Assembly (NCBI GenBank): GCA_009829735.1
Contig: CM020618.1
Span: forward strand, 3,904,882-3,968,881
Reading direction: 5' to 3'
DNA from: Pyropia yezoensis
Taxonomy: Eukaryota > Rhodophyta > Bangiophyceae > Bangiales > Bangiaceae
DNA length: 64,000 bases
Below the pieces are notes generated by a model that was given only the letters and a program-made list of their open reading frames with translations, did not search any database and was not told the origin of the DNA. Positions within the stretch are counted from its first letter, which is position 1. Each line of letters starts with the position of its first letter. Below are positions 28,214 to 39,110 of this stretch, one piece after another. The translations under genes and the position numbers were made by a program.

Positions 28214-29185
28214 ATGGTGCCAGCCGCGTTTGTGGGGGCGCCCGCTGTGGTGGCGGCCGTCAGCCGCCGGGTGGTGGCCGCCAGGCGGCCACCGCTGCAC
28301 CGGCAGGTTGCCCCCTCACCCGCTGCGGCAGCGGGCCGGCGGCCCTGGCTGGCGTCGGCGGCGCCCCCCCCTCCCCCCACGTCGGCCGCCGCCGCAGCCG
28401 GCACGGCGCCCTCCTCGTCCTCAGACGGGACGCCCCCCCCCTCCCCGAGGGCTATCATCTTTGACTGTGACGGGGTGCTGCTCGAGTCGGAGGAGCTCCA
28501 CAGGGTGGCGTACAACCGCACGTGGGCGGCGGCGGAACTTGGCTTTGAGTGGTCTGTCCCGTACTATGAGGAGCTCCAAAACGCAGTCGGCGGCGGCCGC
28601 GCCAAGATGATCTACTATTTTGACGCGGCCGGCTGGCCAGCCCGCGTCACAGACGGTGACGTGGCGGGGCTCGAGGCGCGTAAGGCCACCCTCCTCGACG
28701 ACCTCGTCGCGGTCAAGACGCGCATCTACACGGAGCTCATTGACTCGGGTGCCGCGGCGCCGCGACCGGGCGTGCTCCGCCTCATTGACGAGGCCCATGC
28801 CCGCGGGGTGGTCACCGCCATCTGTTCGGCGGCCAACAAGGAGGCAGTCGCTCGGACACTGCCGATGCTGCTTGGCCCCGACCGGCTGGCCCGCTTTGAC
28901 CTCGTCCTCGCCGGCGACGACGTGGCGGCCAAGAAACCCGACCCGCTTATTTACACCACCGCCACCGAGCGGCTTGGCCTGCCGGCAGAGGCGTGTGTGG
29001 TGGTGGAGGACTCGGCGATTGGGGTGGCCGCGGCGGTCGCCGCGGGCCTCCGCGTAGTCGTCACCACCACCCCCTCCACCGCGTCGCAGGCGTTTGAGGG
29101 CGCCGACCGGGTCCTCCCAGGCCTCGGCGAGGTGGGTGTCGACGCGCCAGAGGCTATCGTGAATGTGGACAGCCTGTTCCCATAA
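28214..29185 (+). CDS. CbbY-like HAD hydrolase, probably plastid
   Basis: 323 residues from ATG 28214, close to the size of plant chloroplast CbbY-like proteins. These HAD phosphatases remove inhibitory sugar phosphates such as xylulose-1,5-bisphosphate that would block Rubisco. HAD motif I is FDCDGVLLESE with nucleophile Asp84 and acid/base Asp86; motif II is the Ser in ICSAANK; motif III is KKPDPLIY (Lys240/241); motif IV is VVVEDSAIG (Glu265, Asp266). The cap lies between motifs I and II. The first 75 residues are Ala/Arg/Ser/Pro-rich with two Arg-Arg pairs and look like a transit peptide. The specific substrate is inferred from family resemblance; other beta-phosphoglucomutase-like HAD enzymes share these motifs. 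Confidence 0.91.
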   Translation: MVPAAFVGAPAVVAAVSRRVVAARRPPLHRQVAPSPAAAAGRRPWLASAAPPPPPTSAAAAAGTAPSSSSDGTPPPSPRAIIFDCDGVLLESEELHRVAYNRTWAAAELGFEWSVPYYEELQNAVGGGRAKMIYYFDAAGWPARVTDGDVAGLEARKATLLDDLVAVKTRIYTELIDSGAAAPRPGVLRLIDEAHARGVVTAICSAANKEAVARTLPMLLGPDRLARFDLVLAGDDVAAKKPDPLIYTTATERLGLPAEACVVVEDSAIGVAAAVAAGLRVVVTTTPSTASQAFEGADRVLPGLGEVGVDAPEAIVNVDSLFP

Positions 29186-29534
29186 ATTCTGCGCCGCGCG
29201 GTAGACCGAGGCGGCCGGCGCGGAGGGGGCGCAGCGTTTTCTCCCTCACACCGACGTCACTCCACCGTCGCGGGTGTGTGTTGTGGCGTTTGCTGCTGCT
29301 ACAGCAGACAGATAAAACAGCGCGGGTGGTCCATCGACCCAACGCCGGGGAGGCGGCATGCCCGCCCGCCCCCTCTCCCCCATTCATCCAAAAACAATCG
29401 GTCACCCTCCCCCCCCATAAGCGCTCCCTTGCGACAGACGCGCTGTACATGGGCGGTTGCGCTGTCGGCCACGCGTTAACATGCCACGCCATGCCCTTCC
29501 CCCCATCCGCCCCGCCCCCACCAAAGAGGAAAGC
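29186..29534. other. Convergent 3' flanks of HAD and carrier genes
   Basis: No gene. Presumably the two 3' UTRs. Confidence 0.5.
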
Positions 29535-31133
29535 CTACGCCCCCCCCCCCCCGGCCGTCACGCCCATCAGGTACTTGCAGCCTTCGTAAGTGGTCCAGCA
29601 TACGGCCGCGGCGGGGGCGTGAAAGAGGACGCGCGGGATCATACCCCGCGTGAGCCCCCGCGCACCCTCCTCCCGCGCCACGGCCATCAGAGCGTCGCGC
29701 ATGCCGCCGTACCGGCGGGCGCCAACCTCCCCCTGTGTCTGGAGGCGCGTCTTGACCACGTCCAGCGGCGTCGTCACCGCCGCAGCCGCAGCGCCGGCCA
29801 CTGCGCCCGCCACGGCCGAGCACGCAGCCGAGAAGCGGCCGTCGGCGGTGCGGGAGGAGTGCGCAAATTTGACCCCTCGCAGCAGCCCCGACGCCGCATC
29901 ATAGACGGTGTTGTGGACCGCCAGCAGCGGCACGTTCATCAGGAGGGTGGTGCGGAAGCCGGCGAAAAACGCGCCGACCCCGTGCTCCGCGTGCACCCGC
30001 GCCACGCACGCCGCCACGCTGCCGTCCGTCACTGAAAGCTGCATCCGCTGCTTGACCACATCCAGGGGCGTCATGATGGCGTCGCTGGCCACCGTCGCCA
30101 CCGCCCCCGCCATGGCCGACGACAGTGGGTGGTAGGACACGTCCCAGTCACCCCCCGTGCCAGCGTCCGCACCAGCACCGCCGCCGGCCACAACGCCACC
30201 GACGCTGCCAATGACCGCGGCGGACGATGACGATGACGCGTACAGGGCGTCCTCCAGGGGCGACAGCCCCGACTTGACCGCCTCGAGCACCCCAAAGTAC
30301 AACGCGTGGGCGGGTCCCGCCGACAGCGCCACCGCGCCGACGCCGCGATAGAGCAACCGCGCGCGGGCCAGGTCGGTGGTGGTCCGCCACAGCGACACGC
30401 GGCCGTCGCCGGCGTGGGCGTACGACTGCATCCGCGTCTTGACCGTGTCCATGGGGAACATGGCGAGGTGCTCGGTCATGCCCGCCAGCGCGCCCGCGAC
30501 CATGTGCTGCCCCGTGGACAGCGTCGGGGCGGGGGTCGCCGCGTCCGCGTGCACGACGGTGGTCACACCCCGGGACGGGGGGGCGCCGGGGAGGTCACCC
30601 CCCCCCACCCCGCCCGAAGCCACCGCCGCGGTGACGCCCACGCTGGCCGCCGCCGCCGCCGCCGCCGCCGCCGCGCCCCCTCCAGTCGAATGGGGTGAGC
30701 GAAAGAGGGCAGACGGCAGCCCCCCTCCCCCCCCGAGGGGGGAGTGGCCCAGTGCCTCGGCTGCCGCCGGCACAGCCGGCGGCGGCAACAGCGACGGCGG
30801 CATCGGCAACGACGACGGCGGCGGCGCGCCCGCCATGCCACTCAGCGGCAGCGGCGGCCGCCGCATGGGGTGGGTGGCGGCGGTGGCGGCGCCCTCCGCC
30901 ACCGACAGCGCCAGGAGGGTGGCCAGGCCGGCAGTGCCGGCGGTGGCGCCAGGTGCGGTGGGCGCCGGCGAGGTGGCCGCGGCGGCAGCGTGGCCGCGGC
31001 CGCGCAGCAGCGACGACACCACCGCCCGCACAGCCGCCCCGGGAGGGTGCGGGGGGAGGGGCCGCTTCGCGTCCGCTCCCCCCCCGCCGTCGCGGGGGTC
31101 GTCCCTATGGCGGCAGCCGCCGGCAGGGGGCAT
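29535..31133 (-). CDS. Mitochondrial carrier, mitoferrin-like
   Basis: 532 residues from ATG 31133; the upstream extension begins with GTG and is ignored. Three carrier repeats are present with signature motifs PMDTVKTRMQ (near 226), PLDVVKQRMQ (near 356) and PLDVVKTRLQ (near 455), so the six-helix inner-membrane carrier is complete. FFAGFRTTLLMNVPLLAVH and YRGVGAVALSAGPAHALYFG closely resemble the corresponding segments of mitoferrin (Mrs3/4), which imports iron for Fe-S cluster and haem synthesis. Two things are unusual: an N-terminal extension of about 200 Ala/Pro/Ser-rich residues, and a Gly/Ser-rich insertion of some 45 residues between repeats one and two. Substrate is inferred from sequence; S-adenosylmethionine carriers are the closest alternative. 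Confidence 0.9.
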   Translation of the reverse strand: MPPAGGCRHRDDPRDGGGGADAKRPLPPHPPGAAVRAVVSSLLRGRGHAAAAATSPAPTAPGATAGTAGLATLLALSVAEGAATAATHPMRRPPLPLSGMAGAPPPSSLPMPPSLLPPPAVPAAAEALGHSPLGGGGGLPSALFRSPHSTGGGAAAAAAAAAASVGVTAAVASGGVGGGDLPGAPPSRGVTTVVHADAATPAPTLSTGQHMVAGALAGMTEHLAMFPMDTVKTRMQSYAHAGDGRVSLWRTTTDLARARLLYRGVGAVALSAGPAHALYFGVLEAVKSGLSPLEDALYASSSSSAAVIGSVGGVVAGGGAGADAGTGGDWDVSYHPLSSAMAGAVATVASDAIMTPLDVVKQRMQLSVTDGSVAACVARVHAEHGVGAFFAGFRTTLLMNVPLLAVHNTVYDAASGLLRGVKFAHSSRTADGRFSAACSAVAGAVAGAAAAAVTTPLDVVKTRLQTQGEVGARRYGGMRDALMAVAREEGARGLTRGMIPRVLFHAPAAAVCWTTYEGCKYLMGVTAGGGGA

Positions 31134-34100
31134 ACTTGCCCACACGGCGCGGCCCGTGGTCAACCTGGGGCAAAATGGCACGGAGAGGGGGAGGCGCGGT
31201 ACAACCCGCCGCGAGGGTGTGCCCGCGTCCTCGTGGCTGCGCAACCTCCACCACGACCGTCCAAGCAGGAAGGGGACGGGGGGCGGGGGAAGATAAGCAC
31301 CGAGAGAGGGGCGGGAGGGAAGCACACTCTGCCGCCCCGACGCTCGTCCGCTACGCGCCGCCCACCGCCAGGGGGCGGCGCACGCGCCCGCCCGTCCTCC
31401 CGCCCACGCCGGCGCGCGGCCGCCGCGGCGCCCGCCGCTACCAGCAAAATAGAGAGGGAAATAAGACGCGCCACCCCGACGAACTCGCCCCGCCCGGCTG
31501 ACGCGACAAGGAGAAAACGCGGCGTCAGCCGCCCCCGTTGCCGTCGGCGCGTCGCGCGGGTGCGCCGCGCGGCCCCCGACCCCCCCCCCCCCTCAGCCGA
31601 GGGCGCCTGCCCCGGGGTGTCGACGCCGTTGCGCCGACGCCCCGCTCCCGCCCCTGGCGCCCCCCCACCCCAGACACACAGCGACCCCGATGCGAAAGGC
31701 GGGCGCACAGGGGCGGCGAGCGCCCCACCACCCCGCAGGCAATTGGTGCCACCAAAGACAGCACCGCTGGATGAGGCCGAGGCGGTCGGTCCGGTGCGGC
31801 GGCCGCGACCCGTCTCCCTCCGCACAACACCCTCTGCCCCGTCCACACCCCCACCTCACCTCCTCTGACCACCACCACCGTCCCGCCGTATGGATGCGTG
31901 TAGCACCCAGTCCGCCCCTCTCCTCCGCCACGGTCCACCACCGCGGCCCGCCGCCTCGGCACTGTATGTGCCGGCAACAAGGGTCGGCGCCACCACCACT
32001 CCCCCTGACCACACGCCAGCGCCCACGCCTCGACCGCCGGGACCAGGAATCAACCAAGAAAAAAAACAAATAGAAACACACACAGGAGCAGGACGGCAGG
32101 GTCGCCCTCTCACCTCACCCCCCCCCCAAAGGCGGCGCTGGAGGTGCGTGTGTTGGAGATATGTCTGTGTGGCCACAGCCGACAGACGGGCCCGCGCACC
32201 ACCACCACTCCGCTGTGGGTGGAAGGCGTGTGTGGGGGTGTCACCCCCGCCTGTCACGGCAGGCACCGGCACCAGCGGCCGCCCAGATATTCTCTTGTCA
32301 CCCACTCACCCGTGGCAGGGGGGGGGGAGTTTGCCTGGTGCCGCACGGCCCCGGGACGGGGCGGCGCGGTATTACCCGCCTCCCCAGGCCCGTCTGGCGG
32401 GCGACCCACCCCACCCTCCCGCCCACACCACTCGAAACGGGGGGAGGCTCGGCGGCGGCCAGGGCCAAGAGGAGGGGGCAGAGGGCCAGGACGGGGGGCT
32501 GCGACGGCCAGGAGCGTGGGAGGCGGGGCCCCTCGTTGGGCACACAACGCCCCTATGTACCACAGGCGCTGCCCACAGGCCGGTGAGGAGACGCGACGGC
32601 AGCGGCAGCGAAGAAGCAGAGGGTGGAAAGAAAGGTGGCCGGAACGGGGCGGGGACGGGAAAGGGCGCGGCCGCCAGCCAGGAGCGCGTAGCCGACGAGC
32701 GGAAGAGCCGGCGGGAGTGGTGGGTGGGGAGGAAGGACGGGCGGGCCGAGCGGGGCGGGGCGGGGCGGGGCGAGAAAGGCGGGCGCGCCAGCAGGAAGAG
32801 GGCCGCCGTCGACGTCGGCGGCGGCCGATTGGCGGCGCGACGCCACGCGCCGCCGCGGCCTCCGGTGACAGCCACCCCCCGCCCCCACAGCCGCGTCAGC
32901 TGTCGGGGGGGCGCTGGCGGGCCCCGGAGGACGGCGTTGATCCGCGCCCCCCCCCCTCAGGACCAGCACAGGGGGGTGGTGGTGGATGCATCCAAGAGGT
33001 GGGGGGGGCCACCGGGCCGCGCTCATTGGCGGCACGACGGCTACGGAGCGGGCGCCTGTGGACCAACGGGCGGGCGGGCGGGCGGGCGGGCGGGCGGGCG
33101 GGGGAGGAGGCGAGGGGAGAGGAGGGCGTGGGAGTGGCGGGCGGGGGAGGAGGATGGCCCATCATAGGCCTCATGAAAGGGATAAAAACTCCCCCTCCCT
33201 CTTCCTCCTGGATGCATCGATGGCGGGCCCCAGTCACAGGCGCAGCAGGGACGCCCGCCCCATTGGTGGGGGTCGCCCCCCGACCCAGCCCCCCCTCGAT
33301 GCGACGACCCAGCCCCGACGGTCCAACGGCGCGCCGTGTAGCTGCCGGGCGGCTGTGCGCGTCAGCTATCAGGAGGAAGCGGCGACGGACGGTCTCCACC
33401 ACGGCCAACTACAGCGGTGCACAGGGCGGAAGGGAGAGCGGAGCAGCGCGGACGCGGGGGCGGCGGGCTGCTGCGGGCGCCAGCGTGGCCGCGTTCGCGG
33501 CCGCGGCGGGGGAGTGGGAGAGGGGCGGGTCAGAGGGGGCGGCAGGTGAGGAGTGGCCAACGCCGCCGCCGCCGCCGCCGCCCGCCGCCGCGACGTGCGA
33601 CGCGCGGGGTGCCTTCTCCACATGCTCCCTCCCGGTGAGGCCGGCCCCGATCTTGCAAGTGACCGTGTGGAGGGTGGGGGCCCACACACCGCCCCCCCCA
33701 AAAGGGAGTGAGTGCGGTGGGAGGTGGATGGGGTTGAGGTTTGCAGACCGGACCGTCCCGCCTATCACAGCCGCCGCCACGGGGCGGCCGTTTCTTCTTG
33801 TCCCTGCTGGCGGTGGTCCCCGCCCGCCGGGCTTGCAGGAGGGATGAAGGAGGCGTGGCGGCCACCGGCTCTTGCACAGCCGACCGGCTGGACGCCGCCG
33901 CTCCCATCGCCGCCGCCGCCGCAGCCGCCGAGCGGTGGTCTCGCCATCTTGATGCGGCTTTGATAGACTGTCGCCCCCCGGGGGGCAGGTATGTATTTAG
34001 TTGTCTTGACAGGATGCCGGACGGAAAGCGGCGGTCGTCGACCGCCCGGTCGTCGCGTCCACTTTGGCGTATAGCAAGAGGGGGGGGAGGTGGACGGCTC

Positions 34101-35555
34101 GCGGAAAGCGGCCGCAGAGCACCGCTCCACCCCTTCCGGCTCTCTCACGTAGCCCCTGCGGTGCGCTGGTGGCTCGCAACGGTGGCGGCGGTAGTGGCTG
34201 TGGCAGTAGCGATAGCGATGGCAGTTTGGTAGCGGTACATAGAATATGGGTATAGGTAGCTGTAGCGACAGTGACGGTCGTGGAAGGAGGGACATTCAGC
34301 GTTGGTGGCGGCATTGGCAGTGGCGGTGGATAGACAATGCTATGTGGAAATGGAGGACGGCGCGGGGAGCAATCGGCGTTTCGGGGACTGCCGTTTGGTC
34401 AGGAGGGAGTTGGCGCCCCCCTTTTACCGAGGGGGGGCCGAGGGGTGACCCCCCGCCTCCCACACCTCCTGTCGCCCAGGCCCCTGCTGCCCAGCGCAGG
34501 GGGGTCCCCTGCTACCGTGCACGTACTGCTCACTGGGGGCGGAAGCGGGTGCGACCGTGCCGTGGACAGGGACACAACTCACAACACGCCAACGAACGGG
34601 GCAACGACGGCGGCGGCGGGAACATCCTCCCCCACGCCCCTTGCACCCTCCTCCACGGGACAGGCTCGACGACGTCCATCCACGCCACGTGGCGTTGTTC
34701 TCCCGTGCCGCATCCACCCGCGTCCCGCCGGCGGCGCAGCGACGGCCCCCCGGCGGCGGGCGTGGGCAGACACAGGCCCCCAAAGAACGCCAGCCCCTTG
34801 CCCACGAACCTTTGGGCAGTGGCGCGCGCATCGACCCCACTATTCACACCCATCTGTCCCCCTGCTCCCCGCCACCCACCCGCCCACCCCCCCGCCATCG
34901 AGTCACTTTGACGGGGTAGTGCCTGCCGGTGGTGGGGTCAAGCCGCACGCCTTGGCCGGGGCCACGCGGCGGCGTGACGCGCGCGGTGGGGTGCACAGTG
35001 CGTGCTCGCGCGCACGGAGGTGATCGTGGTGGCGGTGGTGGCGGCGACGGCGGTGGCGCCTGTGAGCAGCGCTGAACGGCGGGGTGTGCTGCCGTCTAGG
35101 GGACACGCTGGCCACGGCGGTAGGTACAGAGGCGGTACAGTAGAGCCGCTGGCGTCACGCATTGGCCGCCAGCCGCGGTCGCCGCCGCGGTCGACGGGCG
35201 TCGCCGTCCGTTGCTGAGGCGGGGTGCCACCATAAAATCCACAGACAAAAAAAACGCGCGGCACGCTGCCGGCCACCAAAAAGAAAACCCTGTCATCGCC
35301 AGGGACCCACGCCCCAACTCCACTCCCCTCACCGCCCGTCGCCCTCGCCGCCGTTCTAGTAAAGAGAGTAAAACAACAACAACAACCAAACAGGCAAGAC
35401 CCCACGGCCGCGCATGGGCAGCCATCCCCTCAACCCCAACCGCCCCCCCCTCCCAAACCCCACGCCAAAACCCCCGACACCCAAGCCTCGTGCGAGACGT
35501 ATGTAAAAAAAAAAAGAGAAAAGTACCGGGCAGCGCCACCACGAGGGAAGACGCC
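31134..35555. other. 4.4-kb stretch without a recognisable gene
   Basis: Between two minus-strand genes. Extremely G/C-rich with frequent G and C runs; open frames of up to 567 codons on both strands are Arg/Pro/Gly-rich and contain no domain. The DNA at 34190-34350 is poorer in GC and contains GGCAGT/GGTAG-type short repeats. The carrier promoter should be near 31134-31400. Confidence 0.5.
33067..33104. repeat. (CGGG)n microsatellite
   Basis: About nine tandem copies of CGGG. Four or more GGG runs spaced by single C could form a G-quadruplex on the plus strand. A related GGGGC repeat lies at about 32753-32775. Confidence 0.85.
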
Positions 35556-37556
35556 TCAAAAGATCTCCACCGCGTCTGCCGCGTCGACCGCCAGCAGCGC
35601 GGCGTCGGCCACCAGCTCCTCCCCCCCCCCACCGGCCCCCGCCGACAGGGGCGGCGACGCAGACAGGGCGGGGGAGAGGAAGCCCACGGCGGCCAGGCCG
35701 GGGCCGCGGCTGCCCAGGCGGCCGGCCAGGGCCGACAGCCCGTCACCCCCGCCGCCGCCACCGCCGGGGCACCCGCCCAGCGCGCCGCCATCGTCCTCCT
35801 CTGGCTCGCTCGGTGCCGTCCCGTCCTCATCCGTGCCGTGGAGGCTGTCCGACGGCACCCGAAGGTCCAGCTCCAGGCCTGGCGCTACAAAAGAAAAGCC
35901 CTTGAAGAGCTCCGCCGCCGCCGCGGCCGCCGCGGCGGCAGAGGCGGCTGCTGCGACGGCAGACGCGTCAGGGCTGTCCCCCGCCGCCCCCCCCCCATCC
36001 AGCGCGAGAGGTCCCAGCGGCGGCGCCCGCCCCGGTACCGCCACTGGCATGGTGGCCGACAGCACCAGCGGGGACGCGGCCAGCGGCGACAGTGCCTTGC
36101 CAGTCCACCGGGGCGAAAAGTTGGACGTACACGTCGGGCTCCCCGTGCTCAACGGCGTGATGGGCGGCGGCAGCTGCCGGGCGGCGAGCGCCTCCCAGTC
36201 GATGCCGCGAAAAAAGGGGTGCCGCTTCACCACTGCCGGGTCGGTCAGCCGCGCCGCCGGGTCACGCGTCAGCAGCGCCTTGAGCAGCGCGTGCGCGTCG
36301 CGGGTGAGGTAGCGCGGGAGCTTGGGCTTGCACCGCAGGATTCGCCGGTGGAGCTCCTTGCGCGCCAGGTGGCGCTCCGACGCGGGGCTAAACGGCGGCT
36401 CCCCTGTCATCATCTCAAACGCAATGCCCCCGAGGGAAAACCAGTCCGCCTCCACCCCGTGGCCCTCGCGGGCAACCACCTCGGGCGCCAGAAAGTCCTC
36501 GGTGCCACACCACGAGTGCGTGCGGGAGGCGCCATCAAGGAGGACCGTTGACAACCCGAAATCGCACAAAACAATATGACCTGCCGCATCTAGGAGCAGG
36601 TTGGACGGCTTGAGGTCCCGGTGGATAATGTGCCGCGCCTGCAGGTGTTCCAGTGCGAGCACCATCTCAGCGAGGTAGAACCGGGCGGCCGCCTCCGAGA
36701 GCATGCGCTCCCGACGGAGGTGGTGCAGCAGCTCCCCCCCCGCAGCGTAATCCATCAGCAGGTACAGCCTGCGGGGGCACTGCCAGCAGCAGTGGAGACG
36801 CACGATAAACGGCGCGTTGTCCCCGCGCAAGGGGGAGGAGGTGAGCATGGCAAGAATGTTGCGCTCTGTATGGGCGGCCTTGACGTCTTTACGCCTCAGC
36901 ACCGCCTTCTTCTGCATGACCTTGAGCGCGTACACCTTGCCGCTCGCCTTGTGGCGGACGAGGTAGACCTTTCCAAAGCCACCCGCGCCGAGGAGGGAGA
37001 CCATGTCAAACGAGTCCAGGCGGCGGCGTCCCACCGAACCAGACTGGGGGCGGAGCTCCTCGGGGTCGGCCGCCCCCACGTCGGCGGCGAGCGGGGAGGC
37101 GCCGGGGGTGGCAATCCCCACCAGCAGGGGGAGAGGGAGGGGCGGGGAGGCAAGCGCCCCGCCCCCCCCTACCGGCAGTGGCACGGCCGCGGCCCCGTCG
37201 TGGGCTGCGGCTAGCTGACGTGCCGCAGAGGGAGCGGCGGTGGCCGAGTCAGTCGCCGCGGCGGCAGTGACAGCGGCGGGGGCGGTGATGGACACGTCCA
37301 CCGGGGTGCCCCCGCCCGCCGCGTCGTCGTCGGGGACGGTTGTGGCGTCCCCCCCCTCCGCCCCCCGCTCCGACGCGGCACGACCGCTGCCGCCACTGCC
37401 GCTGCCGCCGTTGGTGGCCGCGCCCGTCTGGCGGTCGGGCCGTGCCGGCGTGCCATCGGTACCGCCGCCGCCGCCGCCGTCACGCCGCTGTGCTGCAGCC
37501 GCCGCTGACAGCCGGCACACCAGGTCGTCATGGCCAAGGGCACGCGCGAGCGCCAT
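35556..37556 (-). CDS. AGC protein kinase, S6K-like
   Basis: 666 residues from ATG 37556. A low-complexity N-terminal region of about 175 residues precedes the kinase domain (about 180-440): P-loop GAGGFGKVY near 187, Lys in VYALKVMQKK, HRDLKPSN near 310, DFG near 330, and an AGC activation loop SWCGTEDFLAPE near 345 whose Thr would be the PDK1 site. RHPFFRGIDWEALAARQLPPP matches the S6K/RSK N-kinase C-lobe end. A C-terminal extension includes Ser-Pro sites (NFSPRW, ALSPLA, ASPLVL), like a turn motif, and a hydrophobic motif FKGFSFVAP near 550, which resembles the TOR-phosphorylated FLGFTYVAP of p70 S6K. The likely role is TOR/PDK1-controlled growth signalling. The last 110 residues are Gly/Ala/Asp-rich and unassigned. 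Confidence 0.93.
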   Translation of the reverse strand: MALARALGHDDLVCRLSAAAAAQRRDGGGGGGTDGTPARPDRQTGAATNGGSGSGGSGRAASERGAEGGDATTVPDDDAAGGGTPVDVSITAPAAVTAAAATDSATAAPSAARQLAAAHDGAAAVPLPVGGGGALASPPLPLPLLVGIATPGASPLAADVGAADPEELRPQSGSVGRRRLDSFDMVSLLGAGGFGKVYLVRHKASGKVYALKVMQKKAVLRRKDVKAAHTERNILAMLTSSPLRGDNAPFIVRLHCCWQCPRRLYLLMDYAAGGELLHHLRRERMLSEAAARFYLAEMVLALEHLQARHIIHRDLKPSNLLLDAAGHIVLCDFGLSTVLLDGASRTHSWCGTEDFLAPEVVAREGHGVEADWFSLGGIAFEMMTGEPPFSPASERHLARKELHRRILRCKPKLPRYLTRDAHALLKALLTRDPAARLTDPAVVKRHPFFRGIDWEALAARQLPPPITPLSTGSPTCTSNFSPRWTGKALSPLAASPLVLSATMPVAVPGRAPPLGPLALDGGGAAGDSPDASAVAAAASAAAAAAAAAELFKGFSFVAPGLELDLRVPSDSLHGTDEDGTAPSEPEEDDGGALGGCPGGGGGGGDGLSALAGRLGSRGPGLAAVGFLSPALSASPPLSAGAGGGGEELVADAALLAVDAADAVEIF

Positions 37557-39110
37557 AACGCTAGTGACCACGCCCTGTTTACTGTCGCTGCTGCCGCTGC
37601 CGCTGCCGACTCAGCCGCCGCCGCCACTCTCAACGACTCTCCCACCCCTCCACCAAAACCTTCCACCCACCTCCCGTACCCCCCGTGCCGCCACCGCCGC
37701 CGCTGCCAGCGCCGCCGCCGCCACCGCTGCCGCCGTCGCCGCCACCCTAAACAACGACGACCACCTCGCCAAAAGCAACTGCCACCCGGCGTGCCTCTGG
37801 TGCCGCAGCTGCCACCGCCACTGATGCCGAGGCAGCCGCTGACGTAGAGGCAGCCGCAGATGCCGAGTCAGCTGCGGCCGCCGCCGTCGCCGCCGCCGTC
37901 GCCGCCGCTCCCACCGGCCGCACGCCCCCCCACCGCAGCCGGCAGCCCCGCGGGGGGCGCGCATACAGCAGAGGCGGCGGCGGGCGGTAACGGCAGCGGC
38001 GGTTAGGGCGACGGCGGCAGCGGGAGGCGGCTACACGATTGTGGCAGCTGGGGAGGTGCGGCGGCGGGCGGGTGGACGGCACGCATCCCCCCGCCAGAAA
38101 CCCTCTTTGACTGGCGGCACGCGCGCGTCCGCCACGGAGCTCTGGCTGCCGTGAGCGGCCCCCTCCCGCCGGGACGTTGGCGAGGGCCTGGCGTCAACGA
38201 CGAGCGGCGGGGCTTGAATATAGAGTGTGAATATGTGTATTGAACAGTGTCAGTACCCGTCAAATGCACAGCCATGCAGAAAGAATTTCTCGTGGAATGC
38301 CATCAAGGTGAACGGACAGGAGCGGTCCCAAGCAGCATCACCAAGCAAACTCATTGGAACAGGGGGGGCCACTAGAAACGAGATTTTTCCGCCCGCCCAC
38401 ATCTGCAGAGCGGCTTTCCAGCCACACATCCACCGGCCGGCGGCAGCGGGTGGTGGCTGCCAGCCGAGTTGGAGGCCCACCAGCGCCGCTTCCGCTAAGA
38501 CAGCCCGGCGGCCGGTGGCAGGCGCGCCCACCCCACCCCAGACACTGCCAGCTCGCACACGCATGCAACATTTGATTGCACAGGTCCGTGGCCGGTTTAT
38601 TTGCCTGCCCGCCCCACCGCCGCCACCCCCCTCTCCAGCTCCTGGTCGGCTTCCACTGTGGTGGTGGGGGGCGCCCCCCCGCCCCCACACCGCGCGGGGG
38701 GGGAGCCGTGGGGTGCCCACGGGACCCCACCACGGGCTGCGCTCCGCCACCACCGCGCGTGCGCTGCAACGCGGCCCCCGCACGTGGGGGGCAACCATAA
38801 TCGTTTCATCCGCTCCCCCTCTCGCGCTGTGTCCGGGCCGACGCTCCACGCGCCGCTGGGCGTTATCACCTTGCGCCGCTCACGGTGTCCGACCCGGTCT
38901 TCTCCCGTCGGTGCAACGTGCTGACCTACCCATTGGCCAGCGCCCGTCTCCTCGCGCCTCACCAACGACCGTGCACGTCATCCGGCACCCACCTGCCCCT
39001 TTCCCCACCGTCACTCGCTTCATCGCGATACCTGTACGGGCCTTACGCCGACCACGCCACCGCTGCCCATTTTGCCCACTCGTCACATCCGCTCCTTCCC
39101 CCACCTCGTC
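37557..39110. other. Divergent intergenic region
   Basis: Between the kinase (minus) and the zinc-finger gene (plus). CCG-type triplet repeats at 37600-37740 and 37860-37910, and an A/T-rich patch at 38210-38300. A minus-strand 199-codon frame (38250-38849) has no recognisable domain and is not called. Confidence 0.45.

Noticed and set aside
33067-33104. CRISPR-like array
   Set aside because: A four-base microsatellite without spacers; no array of repeats with unique spacers exists in the window.
32144-33847. 567-codon plus-strand ORF
   Set aside because: Arg/Gly/Pro-rich throughout, no domain, and similar frames are open on the other strand.
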